From: Reichenbachiella sp. 5M10
Lineage (GTDB): Bacteria > Bacteroidota > Bacteroidia > Cytophagales > Cyclobacteriaceae
Reading direction: 5' to 3'
DNA: 64,000 bases
NCBI RefSeq assembly: GCF_002742335.1
Contig: NZ_MDGR01000007.1
Location: forward strand, 3,228,501 to 3,292,500
Both the position numbers and the translations under genes were made by a program. The notes under the pieces were generated by a model. It was not told where the DNA came from and searched no databases. It saw only the letters and a program-made list of their open reading frames with translations. Position 1 is the first letter of the stretch. Each line of letters begins with the position of its first letter. Below, piece after piece: positions 54,868 to 61,455 of this stretch.

Positions 54868-54889
54868 TAGAATTTCTTCTTCCTGACAA

Positions 54890-54948
54890 TCAAAAACACC
54901 CTTCAAACCGATTATTCAAACCTTTTAGCGCACCTGTAGTGTTTTTGA
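54890..54948. repeat. Inverted repeat between the two operator copies
   Basis: Perfect 10-bp arms TCAAAAACAC (54890-54899) and GTGTTTTTGA (54939-54948), 39-bp spacer, framed by TGATGTATT at 54859 and 54969. It could form a leader stem or a second protein site. Confidence 0.4.
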
Positions 54949-54968
54949 AGTAGCACAGAGCGGGCCCA

Positions 54969-54977
54969 TGATGTATT
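54969..54977. promoter_or_regulatory. Candidate operator copy upstream of GH3 (proximal)
   Basis: Second TGATGTATT, 110 bp from the first and 114 bp from the GH3 start codon. Confidence 0.5.
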
Positions 54978-55090
54978 AATGTAGGGTAGATTAATTTCGA
55001 TTTCAGTCTGTAGCAACTGATAATTGTACAAGACACTGGTGCACAGAACAAGATTTGAGTACGCCAGTCATTATTACGAAAGACTTGATT

Positions 55091-57445
55091 ATGAACCCTA
55101 GCAAACAGACTCATCCTTGCATGGCGCTGAGAGAAGCCCCATCTACAAAAACACCGACTCACTACCTTACAAAACGGCTCATCCAAGCCTTTCTGAGCCT
55201 CACACTAGGCCTCTTCTTGTGCGCCTGTGGATCCAGACCCGTAGAGAGCAACGAAGAAGAAATTTTCGTCTCAGACCTCTTGGATCAAATGACTTTGGAA
55301 GAAAAAATAGGACAACTGCACCAAATCACCAGTCAATGGAACATGACTGGTCCCGCTCCCGAATATGCACAAGGGCACGAAGAAAGACTCAAATCTGGAT
55401 TCGTGGGCTCCATGCTCAATGTAATCGGTGCAGAAGCAACACTCAATGCACAAAAACTTGTCGTTGAAAACAGCCGATTGGGTATTCCATTGATATTCGG
55501 CTATGACGTCATCCATGGCTACCGCACGATGTTTCCCGTCCCACTTGGTGAAGCAGCCTCATGGGATCCTGAGGTCGTGAAACTGTCCGCATCGATTGCC
55601 GCTTTGGAATCTGCAGCAGCGGGTCTTCACTGGACCTTTGCCCCGATGATGGATGTAGGCAGAGACGCCCGGTGGGGACGTGTGATGGAGGGAGCCGGCG
55701 AGGACCCCTACCTTGCCAGTATCCTCTCAGCAGCCAGAGTACGCGGGTTTCAAGGCGAAAATCTCGCCGATGAGAAAACGATTGCGGCCTGCGCCAAACA
55801 CTTTGCGGGCTATGCTTTTGCCGAATCAGGCAAAGACTACAACAACGTGGACATCAGCAATGCTACACTACACAACGTCATTCTGCCTCCATTCAAGGCA
55901 AGTACCGCAGCAGGCGCAGCGACCTACATGAACTCCTTCAATACCATCCAAGGCCTCCCCGCCTCGGCCAACGCGTACATCCAACGACAATTGCTCAAAG
56001 GAGACTGGGGGTTTGACGGGTTTGTCGTCTCGGACTGGAACAGCATCGGCGAAATGGTCGCACACGGAGCAGCGCCTGACCTCAAAGAGGCCGCCAACAT
56101 GGCCATACACGCGGGATCAGACATGGACATGGAAGGCAATGCCTACACCAACTTCCTCGCCGAACTGGTAGAAGAAGGCAAAGTAGACACCAAAATCATC
56201 GACGATGCAGTCAGACGGGTATTGACCGTCAAATACCGTCTGGGACTCTTCGAAGACCCCTACAAGTACTCCAACACAGAATGGGAGAAAAACACCCTCT
56301 ACAGCCTGGGCAACAAATCTGCCGCACGCAAAGTCGCCAGAGAATCCATCGTCTTACTCAAAAATGAGGGAAAACAACTCCCGATCGGCGAATCAATCAA
56401 ATCCATCGCAGTGATCGGACCACTGGCCGATGACAAAGATGCTCCTCTAGGCAACTGGAGAGCTGATGCGATCGCCAACTCGGCGGTATCTGTACTCGAA
56501 GGCATCAAAGCCCGAGCTGGCAAAGACGTCACCATCAACTACGCCAAAGGCTGTGACCTTGTCATCAGCGAGAGAACCTTTGCAGGGGAAATTCAATTCA
56601 ATACCACCGATCGATCGGGATTTGCAGCGGCAGTAGCTGCGGCCAAAAAATCCGAAATCGTGCTGCTAGCCATTGGTGAAGATTGTTTCCAATCGGGAGA
56701 AGGCAGAAGCCAAGCGGACATCGGACTCAAAGGCCTGCAAATGGAACTGTTCGACGCGATCTATGCTGTGAATCCCAACATTGTCATAGTGCTGATGAAC
56801 GGACGACCAGTCGCTATCCCTGAGTTAGACGCCAAAGCTCCCGCAATTCTAGAGACTTGGTTCTTGGGCTCAGAGGCGGGGCATGCCATCGCCGATGTAG
56901 TATTCGGAGCGCACAACCCTTCGGGCAAACTCCCGATGACTTTCCCTAGGAGCAACGGACAGATCCCTATCTACTACAACTACATGAACACGGGTAGACC
57001 CGGCCCTAAGAACGAGGTATTCTGGTCACACTACACCGACCAAAGCAATGATCCGTTGTACCCCTTTGGATACGGACTGAGCTACACAGATTTTGCGTAC
57101 GACAACCTGACTGTAGACAGCAGCGACCCGCGCGCGATTCAAGTCTCCGTCACACTGACCAATACTGGTTTGGTAACTGGCACAGAAGTCGCCCAACTCT
57201 ACATTCGAGATCAATTTGCTAGTCTTGTGAGACCTATCAAAGAACTCAAAGGTTTTCAAAAAGTGACTTTAGAATCAGGTGAATCCAAAGACTTGACTTT
57301 CACTCTAACAGAAAAAGAATTGGGTTTCTATGACAATGAAGGCAACTACCAAGTGGAGGACGGCATGTTTGACGTGATGGTCGGTACCAATTCTACGGAC
57401 TTACTCACAGAGACGTTCCTATTGACAGCAGAAGCTGTTCAGTAA
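55091..57445 (+). CDS. GH3 beta-glucosidase lipoprotein (BglX-like)
   Basis: About 784 residues from the ATG at 55091 (an in-frame ATG at 55121 is also possible; a TTG at 55055 is less likely). A long polar N-terminus leads into a lipoprotein-type signal (LIQAFLSLTLGLFLCAC then GSRPVESNE). GH3 N-terminal barrel about 50-385: MTLEEKIGQLHQIT, FGYDVIHGYRTMFPVPL, GRDARWGRVMEGAGEDPYL, KHFAGYAFAESGKDYNNVD, and Asp315 as nucleophile in GFVVSDWNS; the alpha/beta sandwich follows with SGEGRSQADI, and a fibronectin III-like domain ends the chain. It should split laminari- or cello-oligosaccharides to glucose. It follows the regulator on the same strand with its own 494-bp leader containing two candidate operator sites. 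Confidence 0.95.
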   Translation: MNPSKQTHPCMALREAPSTKTPTHYLTKRLIQAFLSLTLGLFLCACGSRPVESNEEEIFVSDLLDQMTLEEKIGQLHQITSQWNMTGPAPEYAQGHEERLKSGFVGSMLNVIGAEATLNAQKLVVENSRLGIPLIFGYDVIHGYRTMFPVPLGEAASWDPEVVKLSASIAALESAAAGLHWTFAPMMDVGRDARWGRVMEGAGEDPYLASILSAARVRGFQGENLADEKTIAACAKHFAGYAFAESGKDYNNVDISNATLHNVILPPFKASTAAGAATYMNSFNTIQGLPASANAYIQRQLLKGDWGFDGFVVSDWNSIGEMVAHGAAPDLKEAANMAIHAGSDMDMEGNAYTNFLAELVEEGKVDTKIIDDAVRRVLTVKYRLGLFEDPYKYSNTEWEKNTLYSLGNKSAARKVARESIVLLKNEGKQLPIGESIKSIAVIGPLADDKDAPLGNWRADAIANSAVSVLEGIKARAGKDVTINYAKGCDLVISERTFAGEIQFNTTDRSGFAAAVAAAKKSEIVLLAIGEDCFQSGEGRSQADIGLKGLQMELFDAIYAVNPNIVIVLMNGRPVAIPELDAKAPAILETWFLGSEAGHAIADVVFGAHNPSGKLPMTFPRSNGQIPIYYNYMNTGRPGPKNEVFWSHYTDQSNDPLYPFGYGLSYTDFAYDNLTVDSSDPRAIQVSVTLTNTGLVTGTEVAQLYIRDQFASLVRPIKELKGFQKVTLESGESKDLTFTLTEKELGFYDNEGNYQVEDGMFDVMVGTNSTDLLTETFLLTAEAVQ

Positions 57446-57483
57446 ACAAAAATCGCGCTTAGTTTAGACCGTTATTCCTTGGC

Positions 57484-57522
57484 ATGTGGCACACTGGCTA
57501 ATACATAGTCTGTGTGCCACAT
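57484..57522 (+). terminator. Stem-loop between GH3 and serine hydrolase
   Basis: Perfect 11-bp arms ATGTGGCACAC (57484-57494) and GTGTGCCACAT (57512-57522), 17-nt loop, 38 bp after the GH3 stop. There is no U-tract (TATATC follows), so it may protect the GH3 mRNA end or attenuate read-through. Confidence 0.5.
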
Positions 57523-57577
57523 TATATCAGGTTATACAATGATGAAATTGCTTCTTTAGACCCCAAACGATACAAGC

Positions 57578-58966
57578 ATGAAAAATACGATACAGATTAT
57601 TACCCCCCTATTGCTGGCGCTACTGCTGCTCTCGCAATGCAAAGAGGAGAACACTACGCAACTCAAAGGGCACGTCACCGATGCCTACACAGGAGAGACA
57701 CTGTCAGGTGTCCAGATTGTACTCCTAGAAAATGGGGCGTCCACTACTACCAGTGCAAACGGGACTTTTGCGTTTGACCCCATGGATGTAACCTCCCTCT
57801 CTACCCCTCTCGTAGGCTTGAAGTTGACCTTAGCAGGCTATCGTCCGCTCGAAATCAACGCCACGATAGATACAAACAACGACATCCAGCTATCCCCCGC
57901 TGACATCCCTGTCTACTTCTACCATCAGCCCGTACAGCTGAGTGATGGTATCACTACAGGTACGGTTCAGGGCCTGGACATGGATCAGCAACTCATTCAA
58001 AACCTGATGGACAGACTCGTCAGGGACCAATACGAAGAAATCCACAGCCTTCTCATCTACAAGGACGATCTCTTGGTAGTCGAGGAGTACTACTATGGCA
58101 ACAACGATACGATTGATTTTGAAGGAGGAGTGGTCGTCGATCACCAACCTGCCCCCATCCAGTGGTCTCGCGAGGACAAGCACTATGTAGCCTCCACCAA
58201 CAAAGCACTGACAGGCACGGTCGCAGGAATGGTTTTGGCAGAAAAAGGGATCAGTACCGACGAGGCTATCTCACAGTATCTACCCGACTATGCCTCTTAT
58301 TTCACAGACCCCAACAAAGCGAAAGTCACCCTACATCACTGCCTCAACATGACGGCAGGTTTCCAATGGGATGAGTGGTCTGACAATGACCTCAAAGACC
58401 TCTGGAAGTCCCAAGATTTTGCAGACTTTGTCCTCTCAAGGGACAACCTATCTCCCGACTCTGAGTGGAGGTACAACAGCGCCCTGCCCAACCTCATGCT
58501 CAAAGCCCTGACCAACATAGTCAATCAAGACATCAGAGACTGGGCCGACGAACACTTCTACCAAGCCCTAGGCATCACAGATTACACCTGGCAATCCCAG
58601 CCTGACGGCACTCCCGAGGGCTCTGCACGCATGTACCTCCGCCCCAGAGACATGCTCAAAATCGGCATCACACTGCTCAATAATGGGCAATGGGATGGCC
58701 AACAAGTCATACCCCAAGCATGGGTCGCTCAATGTCTAGAAGTACAAGAAAACACCGACTCTGGTGAGTATAGTCACGGGTTTTGGTTGAGGTCACTGGA
58801 TGGGGTCAACTACCTGTCGGCAGAGGGTGATGGAGGCAACTTCATCAATGTATTTCCAGAACAAAACATGGTCGTCGTGATGACCCAAGGCAACTACCTC
58901 AAGTGGCCTATATACATCAACCAAATGGACGACATGTTAGAGAACTACATTTTCCCAGCATTGTAA
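57578..58966 (+). CDS. Serine hydrolase (beta-lactamase class C fold) with N-terminal beta-sandwich, lipoprotein
   Basis: 462 residues. Lipoprotein signal (ITPLLLALLLLSQC then KEENT), a carboxypeptidase-regulatory-like domain (about 28-115, LKGHVTDAYTGETLSGVQIVLL), then a penicillin-binding/beta-lactamase-type domain (about 125-460) with the S-x-x-K motif at Ser206 (ASTNKALTG), a Tyr motif in WRYNSALPN, and a late EGDGGNFINV block in place of KTG. Such proteins are usually esterases or peptidases rather than antibiotic-resistance enzymes. It lies 132 bp after GH3 on the same strand; a deacylase for decorated glycans is one possibility, without direct support. Confidence 0.82.
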   Translation: MKNTIQIITPLLLALLLLSQCKEENTTQLKGHVTDAYTGETLSGVQIVLLENGASTTTSANGTFAFDPMDVTSLSTPLVGLKLTLAGYRPLEINATIDTNNDIQLSPADIPVYFYHQPVQLSDGITTGTVQGLDMDQQLIQNLMDRLVRDQYEEIHSLLIYKDDLLVVEEYYYGNNDTIDFEGGVVVDHQPAPIQWSREDKHYVASTNKALTGTVAGMVLAEKGISTDEAISQYLPDYASYFTDPNKAKVTLHHCLNMTAGFQWDEWSDNDLKDLWKSQDFADFVLSRDNLSPDSEWRYNSALPNLMLKALTNIVNQDIRDWADEHFYQALGITDYTWQSQPDGTPEGSARMYLRPRDMLKIGITLLNNGQWDGQQVIPQAWVAQCLEVQENTDSGEYSHGFWLRSLDGVNYLSAEGDGGNFINVFPEQNMVVVMTQGNYLKWPIYINQMDDMLENYIFPAL

Positions 58967-58982
58967 TGCATTTTGCTGTTCC

Positions 58983-59029
58983 GTATACATTCTAAATCGT
59001 GACACTAACTCAAGATTTAGAATATGTAC
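58983..59029. repeat. Imperfect hairpin after the serine hydrolase
   Basis: GTATACATTCTAAATC (58983-58998) pairs with GATTTAGAATATGTAC (59014-59029) at 14 of 16 positions, with a 15-nt loop. It lies 16 bp after the stop and lacks a U-tract; possible mRNA 3' end. Confidence 0.45.
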
Positions 59030-59068
59030 AGCACAAAAAAAGAAACGGTTGGATAACAAAGTCTTTGA

Positions 59069-59168
59069 GCTTGCGCAAGCAAGGGGCAGAAGTAAAGGTA
59101 ACACATGATCCAGCTTGCGCAAGCAAAGGGGCACGCTTGCGCAAGTTCAACCCTTTGGTTGCGCAAGC
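59069..59168. repeat. Cluster of GCTTGCGCAAGC palindromes on a 22-bp grid
   Basis: Four copies of the 12-bp palindrome: 59069-59080 and 59113-59124 exact, 59135-59146 (last base T), 59157-59168 (second base G). Start spacings are 44, 22 and 22 bp. Two copies also share the downstream AAGGGGCA. An open frame of 65 codons runs through on the plus strand but shows no protein-like features. The 58967-59290 gap holds nothing else besides a hairpin. Confidence 0.75.
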
Positions 59169-59290
59169 TTCAGCAATGATCAGTAGGTCCAGTTGATAAA
59201 AGAAAACCGAGCAGGTTTATACATAGCCGAGATTCTTGCATCACGAACCTAGACGCTTGATTTTCCTGATCCGATCAGCATACTGCTATG

Positions 59291-60985
59291 CTAATGCTCC
59301 TGCGCATCTCCTGCTCCTCGTGGGTAACGAATGCTCTCGACCATCTCTTGCACTTCCTCAGGTGGTGCAGGGTAAAAGCGAGAAATGGCAAACGACACCA
59401 CCAAGTTGACCGCCATAGCTACCGAACCAAAGCCCTCGGGTGATATCCCAAACCACCAATCCTCAGGCGTCCCTCCTCCAAAACCTTGAAGCTTGTACTT
59501 GACCATATAAAACAGCATCAACAGCGTGCCGACGACCATTCCTGCGACAGCTCCCTCTTTGTTCATCCGCTTGTCAAAGATCCCCATCACGATGGCTGGA
59601 AAAAACGACGCAGCAGCCAAACCAAACGCCAGAGCTACTGTAGCCGCGACAAAGCCCGGAGGATTGATCCCAAAGTAGCCCGCGACAAGCACCGCTGCAG
59701 CTGCACCCGCTCGTGCCCACATCAACTCTTCCTTGTCCGATATGTTGGGTTTGAGCTGCTTCTTGATCAAATCATGAGATACACTCGTCGAAATCACCAA
59801 CAACAATCCTGCTGCCGTAGAAAGCGCTGCTGCCAACCCTCCAGCCGCGACCAAGGCTATCACCCAGTTGGGCAACTGTGCGATTTCGGGATTGGCCAAA
59901 ACCATGATATCTCTGTCGATAGTCAATTCATTGACCGCAGGGTCTGCGACATATTGAATCAACCCGTCTTTGTTTTTGTCTTCGTAGGTAATCAAACCCG
60001 TCGACTCCCAGTTGCTAAACCACGCGGGCACGTCCGCATAGCTCTTCTCCGAAACCGTCGTGATCAGGTTGGTCCGTGCAAAAGCAGAAATAGCCGGAGC
60101 TGTCGTGTACAGTATCGCTATGAAAAGCAACGCCCAGCCTGCTGAGATACGTGCATCTTTGACACGTGGCACAGTGAAGAATCGCACGATCACGTGAGGC
60201 AATCCTGCCGTCCCCATCATCAGAGCCAGGGTGATGGCAAAAACATCCCACCGACTCTTTGCTCCTGAAGTGTACTCGTTGAAGCCCAACTCTACGTGTA
60301 GTTGGTCCAGCTTGTCGAGCAAGAATGTGCCCGATCCATCGTCAATCGTGCCTCCAAAACCTACTTGCGGGATGATATTGCCTGTCAACTGAATAGAAAT
60401 AAAAATCGCCGGTACCATGAAAGCAAAGATCAACACACAATACTGTGCTACTTGCGTGTAGGTGATCCCTTTCATTCCGCCAAGGACGGCATAAAAAAAC
60501 ACCAAGCCCATCCCAATGAACACCCCTGTATTGATGGGTACTTCGAGAAACCTCGCAAACACCACTCCGACTCCACGCATCTGCCCAGCCACATAAGTAA
60601 ACGACACGATGATCGCACAGATCACAGCTACCGTTCTGGCGACATTGGAGTAGTATCGATCACCGATAAAATCCGGCACGGTAAACTTCCCAAACTTGCG
60701 CAGATAGGGTGCCAACAGCAGTGCCAGCAGCACATAACCGCCCGTCCAGCCCATCAGATAGACCGCCCCATCATAGCCCATGAAGGAGATCAAGCCCGCC
60801 ATCGAAATGAAAGACGCCGCAGACATCCAGTCCGCCGCAGTAGCCAGACCATTGGTCAAAGGGTGTACACCTCCCCCCGCTACATAAAATTCTTTGGTCG
60901 ATCCCGCTCGTGACCAGATCGCAATACCAATGTAGAGTGCAAAAGTTGCCCCTACGATAATAAATGTCCAAGATTGAATATCCAT
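59291..60985 (-). CDS. Sodium:solute symporter (ActP/VC_2705-type)
   Basis: 564 residues with about 13 hydrophobic segments. The SSS family marks ATAADWMSAASFISMAGLI, YVLLALLLAPYLRKFGKFTVPDFIGDRYYS and the LAAALSTAAGLLLVISTSVSHDL block are those of the cation/acetate symporter branch, which imports acetate or other short organic acids. A hydrophilic loop of about 60 residues (ENKNKDGLIQY region) is inserted near the middle, as in the branch that pairs with a DUF4212 subunit. It starts 5 bp after the DUF4212 stop. The actual solute cannot be read from sequence. Confidence 0.93.
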   Translation of the reverse strand: MDIQSWTFIIVGATFALYIGIAIWSRAGSTKEFYVAGGGVHPLTNGLATAADWMSAASFISMAGLISFMGYDGAVYLMGWTGGYVLLALLLAPYLRKFGKFTVPDFIGDRYYSNVARTVAVICAIIVSFTYVAGQMRGVGVVFARFLEVPINTGVFIGMGLVFFYAVLGGMKGITYTQVAQYCVLIFAFMVPAIFISIQLTGNIIPQVGFGGTIDDGSGTFLLDKLDQLHVELGFNEYTSGAKSRWDVFAITLALMMGTAGLPHVIVRFFTVPRVKDARISAGWALLFIAILYTTAPAISAFARTNLITTVSEKSYADVPAWFSNWESTGLITYEDKNKDGLIQYVADPAVNELTIDRDIMVLANPEIAQLPNWVIALVAAGGLAAALSTAAGLLLVISTSVSHDLIKKQLKPNISDKEELMWARAGAAAAVLVAGYFGINPPGFVAATVALAFGLAAASFFPAIVMGIFDKRMNKEGAVAGMVVGTLLMLFYMVKYKLQGFGGGTPEDWWFGISPEGFGSVAMAVNLVVSFAISRFYPAPPEEVQEMVESIRYPRGAGDAQEH

Positions 60986-60990
60986 AACTG

Positions 60991-61251
60991 CTAGTTTTCG
61001 TCGAGGTTAGAGGTTTTGTCTAGGCGATTCATCAACCACACGTAGGTGAAGATCAAGAGAACAAACACGTAGATTGATCCCTGCTGCGCAAACCAAAATC
61101 CAAGCTTGAAGCCTCCCAAGCGAAACGCATTGAGTTCCTCTACCCAGAGGATGCCAAAACCAAATGAAACCAAAAACCATATACTGAGCAATATGGTTAG
61201 ATACCGGAGATTGGTCTTCCAGTACCGTTTATGTCCTTCGTTTTCTTTCAT
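60991..61251 (-). CDS. DUF4212 small subunit of the sodium:solute symporter
   Basis: 86 residues from the ATG at 61251 (a second ATG at 61257 adds two residues). KRYWKTNLRYLTILLSIWFLVSFG opens the first membrane helix, followed by the conserved LNAFRLGGFKLGFWFAQQGSIYVFV and a second helix. This two-helix protein is the usual partner of the symporter immediately downstream and is presumed to form one inner-membrane complex with it. Confidence 0.95.
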   Translation of the reverse strand: MKENEGHKRYWKTNLRYLTILLSIWFLVSFGFGILWVEELNAFRLGGFKLGFWFAQQGSIYVFVLLIFTYVWLMNRLDKTSNLDEN

Positions 61252-61393
61252 AATCATGTATCCATTGTATTGAACCCCTCATGCCGAGTTCACCCCACAA
61301 TATAGAAAAGGAAACAGATTTTGACCGAACAGAGCCCTAGCAAACCCAGCGTTTGGATGCATAAATGATCGATTTACCCCCCATAAAAAAACA

Positions 61394-61427
61394 GAAGTCC
61401 TCATCGAAAGCTTTCGATGAGGACTTC
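61394..61427 (-). terminator. Strong rho-independent terminator after the M16 peptidase
   Basis: Perfect 34-bp palindrome (17-base arms, GAAGTCCTCATCGAAAG and its complement); on the minus strand it is followed by TG and seven T residues. It lies 28 bp after the M16 stop and separates it from the DUF4212 operon. Confidence 0.9.
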
Positions 61428-61455
61428 ATAGTGAGTTGAAACCAACCTACGCTGT

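Noticed and set aside
57578-58966. Antibiotic-resistance beta-lactamase
   Set aside because: Lacks a KTG motif, carries an extra beta-sandwich domain and a lipid anchor, and lies beside glycan genes.
59069-59168. Possible CRISPR array
   Set aside because: Repeat units are 12-bp palindromes at 22-bp spacing with only 10-bp spacers, one of them degenerate, and no cas genes are nearby.
60302-60913. Long open frame (203 codons) on the plus strand
   Set aside because: It lies fully antisense to the sodium:solute symporter gene, whose family motifs are unmistakable; the antisense translation is rich in His, Arg and Gln with no protein motif.
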